Assembly (NCBI RefSeq): GCF_029626225.1
Contig: NZ_JARUBP010000001.1
Coordinates: 1,302,001-1,366,000, forward strand
Source of the DNA: Asanoa sp. WMMD1127
GTDB lineage: Bacteria; Actinomycetota; Actinomycetes; Mycobacteriales; Micromonosporaceae
Length of the DNA stretch: 64,000 nucleotides
Direction of reading: 5' to 3'
Part shown: positions 44,190 through 53,076 of the stretch, piece after piece
Numbering within the stretch: position 1 is the first letter of the stretch
Layout: every line of letters starts with the position of its first letter
The notes under the pieces: generated by a model
Database searches by the model: none
Seen by the model: the letters and a program-made list of their open reading frames with translations, nothing else
Told to the model about the DNA's origin: nothing
Made by a program: the position numbers and the translations under genes

Positions 44190-47100
44190 GTGCGGATACC
44201 GCCGGACGCCGGCGCCGAGGCCCGCGACTGCGCGGTGATGGTGCTCGGCGCCGACGGCACGTTCCTGGGCAGCGGCTTCTTCATGGCGCTGCGGATCGTG
44301 GTGACCTGCGCGCACGTGGTCGAGGACGCCGGTGACACGGTCCAGGTGAGCTGGGGCGGGCGGATCGTGCCGGCCCGGGTGCTCGTGCGGGCGCCCCGGT
44401 CGCGCGGCGCCGGCGCGTCCTACCCGTTCCCCGACATCGCGTTCCTCGGCGTCGACGTGCTCGACAACCGCTACGCCCACATCGAGCCGGCCTACCTGGG
44501 CAACGACGTCAAACAGCTGGCGGTGTACGGCTTCAGCCGGTGGACGCCGGAACCCGACCCCGCGGCGGACAGCGTGCTGGTCGACGTGATCGGTGACAGC
44601 GGCGCCTACAAGAAGGTCGACGCCCGCCACATCGTGCCCGGGCTCAGCGGCGCGCCGATGGTCGACGACACCGGCCAGGTGCGCGGCATGCTCAAGGCCG
44701 GTCGGATGCGGCTCGGCGAGTCGGGCGCGATGATCCGCGGCAACATCATCCTGAGCACCTACACCGAGCACCGGTCGGTGCTGGGCGAGCACCGACGGGC
44801 CCGGCCGCCGCTCCACCGGCCGGCCCGCGGGACGCCGTTGCACCGCATGCTGCGCGCGCAGCGCGAGGTGGCCAAGCGGTATCCGTACAAGCTGGCGCAG
44901 TTGACCCGCCGGGCCGCGCCACCGCTGTCGACCGTCTATGTCGAGCAGCGCACCGAGTCGTGGAGCATCGGGAGCGAGCCCGAGGTCATCCGGCCGGCCG
45001 AGATGCTCCGCCGGCACCGCAACGTGCTCGTGGTCAGCGGGCCCGGCGGCGGCAAGTCGACCCTGCTGCTGCAGCTCGTGGCCGACTGCGCACAGTGGTG
45101 GTTGCGCGACGAGCCGGCCGGGCCCGACGACGAGCCGGAGATCGGCCGGGTGGTCGCGGTCCGCACGACCGCCGCCGACCTGCTCGGCGCCCGGTCGTGG
45201 AGCGACTCGCTGGCGCTGTCGGTCAACAGCGACCTGGCCGGCTTCCAGGACGGCGGCGTCACCGCGGAGATGTTCCGGACGGCGCCGGCCCGGGGCGCCG
45301 AGTGGCTGGTCATGGTCGACGGGCTCGACGAGGTGATCGACCGCGACGAGCGGCGCCGACTCGTCGAGATGCTGGCCCAGCGGGTCGCGGAGTACGGCTC
45401 GGAGGCGCGGTTCGTGGTCGCCAGCCGGGTGCTCGACGACCGCGAGTTCGCCCGGCTGCGGGCCAGCCTGGGCGCCGACCGGCTGCTCCGGCTCGGCGAA
45501 TACGACCTGCGCCCGTTCGACCGCCCGGCACTCCGGCAGTTCGCCACCAACTGGTTCCGCCCACCGGGTGGCGAGCCGTCGCCGATCGAGCCGGACGAGT
45601 TCCTCGACAGCATCCGCCGCAGCGGCCTCGGCACGCTCGTGCAGGTCCCGCTGATCGCCACGATCGCCGCCGTCGTGCACGAGGAACAGCCCGGCGGCGA
45701 GCTGCCGATCGACCGCACCGGCCTCTACGAGGTCTTCGTGACCACGCTGCTCACCCAGCGCCAGCAGCGCTCGACCAGCCGGCAGCTCTTCCTCGACCAG
45801 CTCGCGCCGCTCGGCCGGGGCGCGGTCGAGTACGGCGACTTCCTGTTCGACAAGCGGCTCGACTGCCTGAGCCACCTGGCCCTGGAACGGCTGCGCGGCG
45901 ACCGCCGGCCGCTGCTGTCGCTGGCCGGCGAGTGGGTCGCGGCGCAGTCGACCACCCCGCCGCTCGGCGTGGGCCCCGGCCACCTGCGCGAGCTGCTGCT
46001 CAGCACCGGCCTGCTGGTCGCGCACGGCGACCAGCTCGAGTTCATCCACCAGAGCTTCGCCGAATACCTGGCGTCGCGGCTGATCGTGCCCGACTTCAGC
46101 TCGGCCGCGTGGCCGCACCGCGTCGCCGAGCAGGGCCTCGACAGCCTGGGCATGTTCACGTTCGCCGGCTGGGTGCGGGCAGGCAACGACTCCGTGCCGG
46201 TGGTCGAGTCGATCCTCCAGTCGGCCGGCACCCGGGGCCGCCCGGCCCTGCCCGCGGTGGCCGGCGTCATCGAGGACGGCGGCGCGCTGGTCCGCGGCGC
46301 CGGGCCGGCCGTGGTCGGGCTGGTCACCCAGGCGATCCGGCGGATGGGCGAGCTGGGTGACCAGGAGGCGCAGACGCTCAACCGGGCGCTGCGCGCGGTG
46401 CTGCAGCGAACCAGCAACAGCAGCATCGTGATCGACCTCGCGCTCGACCGGCAGCTGCCGGTGCCGCAGCGGATCGAGGCCGCGCGGGTGCTGATGACCG
46501 ACGGCACGGCCGCCGACCGGGAGGTGGGGCTGGGCTCGGCGGTGGACCTCGCCTACGAGCGGCCGATGTCCGACGAGGACCGGCTCTGGGCGCAGCGGAC
46601 GCTGGCCGAGGTCGGCGGGCCGGACGAGCGGCCGCACGCCGTGCAGCGCATGGTCCAGACCGTCGAGACCAGCAACAGCGAGGCGGTACGCGTACGCGCG
46701 CTGACCCTCCTGGCCCGGCTCGGGGAGCTACCCGCGGCGTCGGCCGCGCTGGTGCGGCGCAGCCTCGACCCGCGCCTGTCGATCACCGAGCGGCTCAACG
46801 CCCTCGAAGTCCTCGGGATTTTGGTCAGCAGTGCGGACCCGGCGGAGCCGATGGCGCCCGCCGGCAGCCACGCGGGCCGGATCGACGTCGACAGCGTCAT
46901 CTGGCCCGAGCCCGGTGGCGCGGCGACGCCGGGATTGGCCGAGCAGCTCGACCGGTTCACCGACGCGATCACCGGCGCGCTGGAGATCGTGGGCGGACTC
47001 GATCCGGCCAGTGTGAGCCCGCTCGTCGAGCTCGTCATGCGCGACCGCAGCCTGGGCTGGGCGCGGCGGGTCCGGCTGGCCAGCACGCTCCGCCCGGCCC

Positions 47101-47549
47101 ATCCCGAGCTGGCCGCGCGGGCCATGCGGGTGCTGGCGAACGACCGCGAGGAGTCGCCGGCCAATCGCGCGCTGTCGGTGTGGCTGTTCGCCGAGCCGGC
47201 CGAGCAGCCCGCCGCCCTGGCCCGGCTGCGCTCCTGGTTGGACGATCCCGCCCAACCCGGCGAGCTGCGCCGGGCCGCGCTGACGCAGTTGGCCCGGCTG
47301 TCACCGGCGGAGTTCGCGGAGTCCGTGGCCGGCGACGGGTCGTACCCGGTGTTCCTGCGCACCGCCGCGGCTCAGGCGGTGGCCGACGACGACCGGCCGG
47401 CGGCGCTGCGGCTGCTCACCGACCTGGCGGCGGAGCTGCCCCGCTGGCGCCGGCTGCCCGTGCTCGGCCCACGGCTGGTCGTACGCCTGCAGATCTGGGG
47501 CGACCGGATGTCCACACTGGTGAGTGACCTGACCCGAGCTAACGGGTGA
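44190..47549 (+). CDS. Trypsin-like serine protease - NACHT NTPase - helical repeat fusion protein
   Basis: 1119 residues, soluble. Residues ~12-195 are a trypsin-like protease with a complete triad: His42 (VTCAHVV), Asp82 (PDIAFLG) and Ser153 (GLSGAP). Residues ~280-640 form a NACHT/STAND NTPase: Walker A GPGGGKST (284-291), Walker B WLVMVDGLDEVID (372-384), and the winged-helix end FIHQSFAEYLASRLI (~618). Residues ~700-1119 are HEAT-like helical repeats. This is the architecture of NLR-like conflict proteins: a sensor repeat region, an ATP-driven switch, and here a protease effector at the N-terminus. It may cleave a host or partner protein when the sensor is triggered. No transmembrane span is seen. 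Its 3' end overlaps the convergent membrane gene by 11 bp. Function is inferred from domains; no phage assay exists here. Confidence 0.88.
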   Translation: MRIPPDAGAEARDCAVMVLGADGTFLGSGFFMALRIVVTCAHVVEDAGDTVQVSWGGRIVPARVLVRAPRSRGAGASYPFPDIAFLGVDVLDNRYAHIEPAYLGNDVKQLAVYGFSRWTPEPDPAADSVLVDVIGDSGAYKKVDARHIVPGLSGAPMVDDTGQVRGMLKAGRMRLGESGAMIRGNIILSTYTEHRSVLGEHRRARPPLHRPARGTPLHRMLRAQREVAKRYPYKLAQLTRRAAPPLSTVYVEQRTESWSIGSEPEVIRPAEMLRRHRNVLVVSGPGGGKSTLLLQLVADCAQWWLRDEPAGPDDEPEIGRVVAVRTTAADLLGARSWSDSLALSVNSDLAGFQDGGVTAEMFRTAPARGAEWLVMVDGLDEVIDRDERRRLVEMLAQRVAEYGSEARFVVASRVLDDREFARLRASLGADRLLRLGEYDLRPFDRPALRQFATNWFRPPGGEPSPIEPDEFLDSIRRSGLGTLVQVPLIATIAAVVHEEQPGGELPIDRTGLYEVFVTTLLTQRQQRSTSRQLFLDQLAPLGRGAVEYGDFLFDKRLDCLSHLALERLRGDRRPLLSLAGEWVAAQSTTPPLGVGPGHLRELLLSTGLLVAHGDQLEFIHQSFAEYLASRLIVPDFSSAAWPHRVAEQGLDSLGMFTFAGWVRAGNDSVPVVESILQSAGTRGRPALPAVAGVIEDGGALVRGAGPAVVGLVTQAIRRMGELGDQEAQTLNRALRAVLQRTSNSSIVIDLALDRQLPVPQRIEAARVLMTDGTAADREVGLGSAVDLAYERPMSDEDRLWAQRTLAEVGGPDERPHAVQRMVQTVETSNSEAVRVRALTLLARLGELPAASAALVRRSLDPRLSITERLNALEVLGILVSSADPAEPMAPAGSHAGRIDVDSVIWPEPGGAATPGLAEQLDRFTDAITGALEIVGGLDPASVSPLVELVMRDRSLGWARRVRLASTLRPAHPELAARAMRVLANDREESPANRALSVWLFAEPAEQPAALARLRSWLDDPAQPGELRRAALTQLARLSPAEFAESVAGDGSYPVFLRTAAAQAVADDDRPAALRLLTDLAAELPRWRRLPVLGPRLVVRLQIWGDRMSTLVSDLTRANG

Positions 47550-48045
47550 CGTCGCGCCACCAGTCGCCGACCGTCGACTGCCACGCGGTCACCGGCGCCG
47601 CGCAGCTCGCGCCCGCGTGCCGGTCGCACCAGCCGTGGTTCCACCAGGCGAGCACCGCGGCCGCGACGAGCAGCACCACCCAGCCGCGCAGCCAGGCCAG
47701 CCGCCATACCTGCCGGCCGAGGCCACGCAACCAGCGCTGCACGGTCGGGATCGCGCCGACCGTCAGGTCACCGACCGCGTAGAGCAGGCGCGGTGGCGGG
47801 CGGCGGGCGAGCCGGAACGGCTGCGCGGCCAGGAACTCCAGGGTCAGTGCGCCGATCCCGACCACGCCCACCGCCAGCACCGCGAGCGGGGCGACCACCT
47901 GGTCGAGCAGCACCGGGAGGACCCGGCGGAACAGCAGCGCGACGACCAGATAGAGGGCGACCAGCAACAGCGGCACCAGGGCCCACCGGTCGTAGGAGCC
48001 CAGCCGGTCCCCGGCCCAGTCGACCGCCTGGTCGGCCTGGTCCAT
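47539..48045 (-). CDS. Multi-span membrane protein downstream of the NACHT gene
   Basis: 168 residues with at least three hydrophobic spans (ALVPLLLVALYLVVALLF, VVAPLAVLAVGVVGIGALTL, WVVLLVAAAVLAWW) and a short basic loop (RLARRPPPRL). No family recognised. It contains Cys pairs in CDRHAGASC near the end. ATG 48045 shares a base with the upstream stop (TGATG), so it is coupled to the SPFH-like gene. It could be the membrane partner of that protein. Confidence 0.75.
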   Translation of the reverse strand: MDQADQAVDWAGDRLGSYDRWALVPLLLVALYLVVALLFRRVLPVLLDQVVAPLAVLAVGVVGIGALTLEFLAAQPFRLARRPPPRLLYAVGDLTVGAIPTVQRWLRGLGRQVWRLAWLRGWVVLLVAAAVLAWWNHGWCDRHAGASCAAPVTAWQSTVGDWWRDVTR

Positions 48046-48758
48046 CACCGGTCGACACCGTCGTCGGTGGCGCGCGCCTCGAGGCGGGCCAGCAGGGCGA
48101 CGTAGCGGCGCAGCGCGGCGCTGACCACCCCGTCGTCGACGTGCTCCTGCGTCGCGTCGAGCCCCGCGCGGGCCAGCTCGGCGTCGTTGCGCAGCTCGAC
48201 CAGCGGATCGACACCGCCGTCGTCGGGGTCGGCCGTGAACAGCTCCCGGATCAGCTGCCGGCGCGGGCCGCCGGCGAAGACCCGGGCCCGCAGCTGCTCG
48301 GCGGCCAGGCCCTCGGCCAGGGTGAGCCGCGCCGGCAGACGGCCGCGGACGGCGGACTCGAGCTCGGCCGGGCTGCGGCTGTCGGCGAAGGCGGCGGCGA
48401 TCGCGAGCTCGACCCGCTGCCGGCAGCGGCGCGGGGCGTCGGTGATCCGGTTGGCCACGACCGCGCGGGGGTCGATCACGCGCCAGGCGCCGTGCACCTC
48501 GACGGACGCGCGTACGCCGTGCGGGTTGTCGACCGGACAGGTCAGCCGCAGCGGATGGCTGGTGACGTCGACCTCGTATCGCACCCGGGGGCCGCGCCAC
48601 CACAGCTCGCCCGCGGTGTAGCCGTTGGGCGGCGCGGAGAGCCGGCCGGACCGGCTGCGGTAGACCAGCACCGTGCCCGGAACCGCCGGCCGGCGGGGGC
48701 GCAACGGCAGCCGGCGGCACTCCTCGACGTAGAGGATCGGGTTTTCGGCGCCTTCCAA
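48045..48758 (-). CDS. SPFH/band-7-like protein (tentative)
   Basis: 237 residues, soluble, no clear membrane segment. The middle reads VDNPHGVRASVEVHGAWRVIDP and RCRQRVELAIAAAFADSRSPAELESAVRGRL, in pieces, a pattern reminiscent of SPFH (stomatin/prohibitin) domains: beta core, x-W-x-V-x-D-P, then an oligomerising helix. This is suggestive only. TTG 48758 has GGAG 5 nt upstream. It is coupled to a membrane protein gene downstream and divergent from the PRC-barrel-like gene at 48819. Confidence 0.65.
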   Translation of the reverse strand: MEGAENPILYVEECRRLPLRPRRPAVPGTVLVYRSRSGRLSAPPNGYTAGELWWRGPRVRYEVDVTSHPLRLTCPVDNPHGVRASVEVHGAWRVIDPRAVVANRITDAPRRCRQRVELAIAAAFADSRSPAELESAVRGRLPARLTLAEGLAAEQLRARVFAGGPRRQLIRELFTADPDDGGVDPLVELRNDAELARAGLDATQEHVDDGVVSAALRRYVALLARLEARATDDGVDR

Positions 48759-48818
48759 CCTCGCTCCACGGTGGAGAGAATCGGCAGTGCCGACAGGCTA
48801 TCCAACGCAGGAGGTGGC

Positions 48819-49247
48819 GTGCAGACCGACGATTCGAGCGAACTTCTCGGCACGACCGTCCGGTCCGCCGACGGGCGACCGGTCGGGCGGGTGACGGCGA
48901 CCCACGTCAGCGGCCGGCAGCCGATGCTGGTGCAGCTCTCGGGAGGCGAGCCGGGCTCGGAGCGGATCGTGCCGGTCGGCTCGGCCACCCGGGACGCCGA
49001 CGGTCTCGTGCTGCCCTACCCCGCGGCGCAGGTCGCGGCCGGTCCCACGGTCACACCGGACGCCGTGCTCTCGGTGGGCGAGGCCGCGTTCGTCTTCGGC
49101 TACTACGGCGAGGGCACGGTGTCGGCGCCGGGGCACGCGATCACCGATCGGGCGGACGAGGTCGGCGACGTGGGCGACCAGGATCCCGAGGTGCGCCGGC
49201 TTCCCCCGATCGTGGTCATCCGGCCGCGCCTGGACGAGCCCCGGTGA
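48819..49247 (+). CDS. PRC-barrel-like protein
   Basis: 142 residues, soluble and beta-rich. The first ~75 residues (ELLGTTVRSADGRPVGRVTATHV, LVQLSGGEPGSERIVPVGSATRDADGLVLPY) resemble a PRC-barrel fold, a small domain used as an adaptor for RNA or protein binding. The rest is acidic and Pro-rich. GTG 48819 follows GGAGG by 4-5 nt. Its stop overlaps the start of the pentapeptide-repeat gene (GTGA), so the two are coupled. Function unknown. Confidence 0.65.
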   Translation: MQTDDSSELLGTTVRSADGRPVGRVTATHVSGRQPMLVQLSGGEPGSERIVPVGSATRDADGLVLPYPAAQVAAGPTVTPDAVLSVGEAAFVFGYYGEGTVSAPGHAITDRADEVGDVGDQDPEVRRLPPIVVIRPRLDEPR

Positions 49248-50089
49248 CCGCGCCGGTCGAGCCGGTGGACCCGTTCGACCAGGCCAACCAGCGGGTACGC
49301 GACGCGGCCAAGTGGCTCATCGCGAGCGCGGCCGCGGTCGGGGCGACGCTGATCGCCGGCAGCCAGCTGTCCAACATCGGCCTGCTCCCGTTCGGCTGGC
49401 CGACCTCGGTGGCGAACGCGCGACTGTGGCTGGCCGTACTCGGCGCCGTGTTGGGTCTGGCCGCGGTCGTGTTCGCGATCTGGTCGGCGGTGCGGATCCT
49501 GCTGCCCCGCTACGTGCTGATCGGTGACCTCGTGACGGCGTGGGTCGACCGGCGGCATCCACTCTGGCCGGTCGTCGCGTTCTTCCAGGCCCATCCCAAG
49601 TATCTGCAGGGGTTCGCGACGCCGGCCGAACTCGTCGAGCGGCGGACGGCGACGATCGCCACCTACGAGCGGGGTGGCGACGCGACGGTGGAGGCCGAGA
49701 TCCGCGACCTCGACGCGCGGATCGTGGCGATCGAGGACATGGCCACGCACGAGGCGCTCAACGACGCGTTCCGGGCGGCGCTGCGCCGGATGGTGGGCGC
49801 GGTCAGCGTGGCCGCGCTGGGCATCGTGCTGTTCGCCTGGGCCAGCAACCCGCCGCCCGCGACCCCGTCGGCCGACCTGCGCAACGCGCGGTTGACCGGC
49901 GCGTTCCTGCGCGACGCCGACCTGCGTGACGCGAAGCTCGACGGGGCCGACCTGAGCGGCGCGGACCTGACCGGCGCCGACCTGACGGGTGCGTCGATCG
50001 CCGGGGTGACGTGGTCGCGGACGACCTGTCCGGACGGTTCGGTCAGCGACGATGTGGGTGGCACGTGCGCGGGGCACCTGGCGCCTTAG
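49244..50089 (+). CDS. Membrane-anchored pentapeptide-repeat protein
   Basis: 281 residues. Three hydrophobic segments (SAAAVGATLIAGSQL region, LWLAVLGAVLGLAAVVFAIWSAV and VGAVSVAALGIVLFAWA) flank a ~90-residue cytoplasmic region with a coiled stretch (TVEAEIRDLDARIVAIEDMA). The C-terminus has about eight A(D/N)LxxA pentapeptide repeats (ADLRNARLTGAFLRDADLRD, then ADLSGADLTGADLTG) and ends in TCPDGSVSDDVGGTCAGHL, a common capping tail with a Cys pair. Such quadrilateral helices often mimic nucleic acid or act as scaffolds. It is coupled to the PRC-barrel-like gene and overlaps the LigD polymerase gene end by 4 bp. Confidence 0.82.
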   Translation: MTAPVEPVDPFDQANQRVRDAAKWLIASAAAVGATLIAGSQLSNIGLLPFGWPTSVANARLWLAVLGAVLGLAAVVFAIWSAVRILLPRYVLIGDLVTAWVDRRHPLWPVVAFFQAHPKYLQGFATPAELVERRTATIATYERGGDATVEAEIRDLDARIVAIEDMATHEALNDAFRAALRRMVGAVSVAALGIVLFAWASNPPPATPSADLRNARLTGAFLRDADLRDAKLDGADLSGADLTGADLTGASIAGVTWSRTTCPDGSVSDDVGGTCAGHLAP

Positions 50090-51054
50090 CGCACTCTTCC
50101 TGCCGAGGGGCGTTCCGGGACGCGGGGGCCGGTGGCGGGCGGGCTCTTGGGGACGCGCGGGCCCTTTTCGAGGAGCGGGGCCAGCAGGTCGCCGAACTCG
50201 TCGATCCGTTCCAGCACCTCGGGGGCGGTGAACTGGCGCACCGCGCCGTCCTCGACCTCGTCCCAGGTCAGCGGGGTGGAGACGGTGGGCGTCGGTTGGG
50301 CCCGCAGTGAGTAGGGGGCGACCGTGGTCTTGGCCGCGTTGTTCTGGCTCCAGTCGATGAACACCTTGCCGGGACGGAGGTTCTTCGCCATCTTCGAGGT
50401 GATCTCGCGCGGGTGAACCTTCTCCAGCTCTTCGGCGACCACCTTCGCGTACCCGGTGACGATCTCAGCGGGTTGCGCCCCGGCGATCGGGCAGCACAGC
50501 TGCATGCCCTTCTTGCCGGAGGTCTTCGGGTAGCTGTCGATGCCGTCCTCGGCCAGCCGTTCGCGCAGCAGCACCGCGACCGCCGCGCACTCGGCCAGGC
50601 CCGCCGGTGCGCCCGGGTCGAGGTCGACGACCAGCAGGTCGGGCTTGGGCTCCTTGGTGCGGCCGATGCGCCACTGTGGAGTGTGCAGTTCGAGGCCGGC
50701 CATGTTGGCCACCCAGACCAGCGTGGGCAGGTCGTCGCAGACCACGAAGTCGATGGTCTCGCGGTCCTTGCTGGAGCCGGGCGTCGGGAGGTTCTTGAGC
50801 CGCACCCACTTGGGCGTGCCGCCCGGCGCGTTCTTCTCGAAGAACGACGGCCCGTCGACCCCGTTGGGATAGCGGATCCGGGTCAGCGCCCGGTCGCGCA
50901 GGTGCGGCAGCAGGATCGGGCCGATCTGCGTGTAGTAGTGGATCACCTCGCCCTTGGTGAAGCCGGCGGCGGGATAGAGCACCTTGTCCAGGTTGGACAG
51001 CTCCACCTCCTGGCCCTCGACATCGACCCGGATCCGGGTGGGCTGCTTAGCCAT
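50086..51054 (-). CDS. LigD-type primase-polymerase (NHEJ), stand-alone
   Basis: 322 residues. It matches the LigD polymerase (AEP) domain: LSNLDKVLYPAAGFTKGEVIHYY, LTRIRYPNGVDGPSFFEKNAP, the metal site LLVVDLDPG, and SGKKGMQLCCPI. It fills gaps and adds ribonucleotides at double-strand break ends. Unlike mycobacterial LigD it carries no ligase or phosphoesterase domain; the ligase is the gene directly upstream, overlapping by 8 bp. The C-terminus is Pro/Arg-rich. Confidence 0.93.
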   Translation of the reverse strand: MAKQPTRIRVDVEGQEVELSNLDKVLYPAAGFTKGEVIHYYTQIGPILLPHLRDRALTRIRYPNGVDGPSFFEKNAPGGTPKWVRLKNLPTPGSSKDRETIDFVVCDDLPTLVWVANMAGLELHTPQWRIGRTKEPKPDLLVVDLDPGAPAGLAECAAVAVLLRERLAEDGIDSYPKTSGKKGMQLCCPIAGAQPAEIVTGYAKVVAEELEKVHPREITSKMAKNLRPGKVFIDWSQNNAAKTTVAPYSLRAQPTPTVSTPLTWDEVEDGAVRQFTAPEVLERIDEFGDLLAPLLEKGPRVPKSPPATGPRVPERPSAGRVR

Positions 51055-51991
51055 CGGTCACGTCCTCCGCCGTCAGGTCGGGGCGCAGCCGGAGGTACCG
51101 CGGGAAGCGAAGGCGTCCGTCGGGCGTCCGCTGGCCATATCGCACTTCTAGCACGATGTCGGGCTTTACCCAGATAGCTCCGCGCGCATCCTCCCGGGGC
51201 ACCGCCTGCGCGCCCGTGACGAACGGGCTCGACTTGGTGACCCGCGGTTGGAGCACCTCCAGCAGGGCGCGTTCGGAAGCGGCGCTGATGCCACCGCCGA
51301 CCCGGCCGCGGAACGCCAGCCCGTCGTCGGTGGGCGTACCGACCAGCAGCCCGCCGATCTTGCGTACGCCCGGGCGCCAGCCGCCGATCACGAACTCGGC
51401 GGTGCTCTCCAACTTGACCTTGACCCAGTCGGGTGTACGCACGCCCGCGCGGTAGAGCGAATGGTCGCGCTTGGCCACGACGCCCTCGAGCTGGTATTCC
51501 TCGGCGGCGGCCAGGGTCGCCTCGCCGTCGGTGAAGGTCGGCGGCACGGTCCAGCGGGCAGCGGCGAGACCGAGCGACTCCAGCGCGGCCCGGCGTTCGG
51601 CCCAAGGGCGGCCGGTCAGGTCCTCGCCGTCGAGCCGGAGCAGGTCGAAGATCATGTAGGTGATGGGGAGGCTGGCCGCCAGTCGGGCCGCCCGGGCCTT
51701 CTCACGGACGTGCATGCGCTCGGCCAGCAGCGTGAACGACGGCACACCCTTCTCGTCGAAGACCACGACCTCGCCGTCGAACAGGGCATCGCGGGTGGTC
51801 TCGGCCAGCCCGGCCAACTCCGGGTAGGCGGCCGTGATCTCCGCGCCGGAACGGGCCCACATGCGGCGCCGGCCGGCGGAAATATCGGCGATCGCGCGTA
51901 CGCCGTCCCATTTGAACTCGTAGATCCAGCCGGCACCGGCCGGCAGGTCACCTGTGGTGGCCAGCATGGGTCTGATCGGTGCGCCCGGCAC
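51047..51991 (-). CDS. ATP-dependent DNA ligase, LigD ligase-domain type, stand-alone
   Basis: 314 residues. Catalytic Lys in YEFKWDGVRA, motif III FDGEVVVFDE, motif IV LEGVVAKR and motif V DWVKVK are present, followed by an OB fold. It seals broken DNA in NHEJ. The start is GTG 51991, giving the conserved IRPMLA opening; ATG 51967 is a shorter option. It is divergent from Ku with ~115 bp between, and overlaps the polymerase gene. Confidence 0.93.
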   Translation of the reverse strand: MPGAPIRPMLATTGDLPAGAGWIYEFKWDGVRAIADISAGRRRMWARSGAEITAAYPELAGLAETTRDALFDGEVVVFDEKGVPSFTLLAERMHVREKARAARLAASLPITYMIFDLLRLDGEDLTGRPWAERRAALESLGLAAARWTVPPTFTDGEATLAAAEEYQLEGVVAKRDHSLYRAGVRTPDWVKVKLESTAEFVIGGWRPGVRKIGGLLVGTPTDDGLAFRGRVGGGISAASERALLEVLQPRVTKSSPFVTGAQAVPREDARGAIWVKPDIVLEVRYGQRTPDGRLRFPRYLRLRPDLTAEDVTDG

Positions 51992-52106
51992 GCAGCTAAG
52001 GGTATGCGCAAGGCGTGCTGGTCAGAAGCTTGCAACGGTGCGAGCATGGTCGGTGACCGGGCTGCTATCCGGCGGCGGGGGTTTCCGGCAGCACGATGGG
52101 AGCGAC

Positions 52107-53072
52107 ATGCGCGCAATCTGGAAGGGCGCCGTATCGTTCGGCTTGGTGTCGATCGCGGTTCGGCTCTATTCGGCGACCGAGGAAAAGGACATCCGGTTCC
52201 ACCAGGTGCACCGGGAGGACGGCGGCCGGATCCGCTACAAGCGCACCTGTTCCGTCTGCGGTGAAGAGGTCACCTACGACGACATCGCCAAGGGCTACGA
52301 CATCGGCGGCGGCGAGATGGTCATCCTGAGCGACGAGGACTTCGCCGACCTGCCGCTGACCACCTCCCGGTCGATCGACGTGCTGGAGTTCGTCCCCGCC
52401 GAGCAGGTCGACCCGATCCTCTACAACAAGGCCTACTTCATGGAGCCCGAGGGCACGGCGACCAAGCCGTACGTCCTGCTCCGTGATGCCCTATCCGACT
52501 CCGAGCGGGTGGCGATCGTCAAGGTCGCCCTCCGCCAGCGGGAGCAGCTGGCCACCCTGCGCGTCCGCGACGGCGTGCTGCTGCTCAACACCATGTTGTG
52601 GCCCGACGAGATCCGCAAGGCCGACTTCGGCTTCCTCGACGAGGACATCTCGGTCCGCCCGCCGGAGCTCGCCATGGCGAGTTCGCTGATCGACTCGATG
52701 GCCGGCAACTTCGTCCCGGACGCCTTCACCGACGACTACCGGGCGGCCCTGCAGGAGGTCATCGACGCCAAGGTCGAGGGTCGCGAGATCGTCCAGCCGG
52801 AGGAGCAGGAAGAGACCCCGTCCGCGGCGGTCGACCTGATGGCGGCGCTGAAGGCGTCGGTCGAGCGGGCCCGCGCGGCCCGCGGCGAGGCCCCGGCCGA
52901 TGACGACGACGGCGAGGCCCGCCCGGCCACCCCGATCACGGCGGCCAAGAAGGCCACGAAGAAGGCCGCGCCCGCGAAGAAGGCCGCGGCGCCGGCCAAG
53001 AAGACCGCGGCCAAGAAGGCGGAACCGGCGGCGAAGAAGACAGCCAAGAAAACCACCCGCAAGTCGGCGTAG
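52107..53072 (+). CDS. ku: Ku protein (NHEJ)
   Basis: 321 residues. It is a bacterial Ku core (MRAIWKGAVSFGLVSIAVRLYSATEEKDIRFHQVH, in segments; KRTCSVCGEEVTYDDIAKGYDI), followed by a ~55-residue Lys/Ala/Pro-rich, histone-like tail. It binds double-strand DNA ends as a ring homodimer and recruits LigD; the basic tail probably aids DNA retention. ATG 52107 has GGGAG ~5 nt upstream. The gene is divergent from the ligase-polymerase pair. Confidence 0.96.
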   Translation: MRAIWKGAVSFGLVSIAVRLYSATEEKDIRFHQVHREDGGRIRYKRTCSVCGEEVTYDDIAKGYDIGGGEMVILSDEDFADLPLTTSRSIDVLEFVPAEQVDPILYNKAYFMEPEGTATKPYVLLRDALSDSERVAIVKVALRQREQLATLRVRDGVLLLNTMLWPDEIRKADFGFLDEDISVRPPELAMASSLIDSMAGNFVPDAFTDDYRAALQEVIDAKVEGREIVQPEEQEETPSAAVDLMAALKASVERARAARGEAPADDDDGEARPATPITAAKKATKKAAPAKKAAAPAKKTAAKKAEPAAKKTAKKTTRKSA

Positions 53073-53076
53073 CCGA

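Noticed and set aside
42435-46637. A 1400-codon minus-strand frame opposite XPB and the NACHT gene
   Set aside because: Same bias effect. The + strand has XPB, protease and NACHT motifs; the antisense frame has none.
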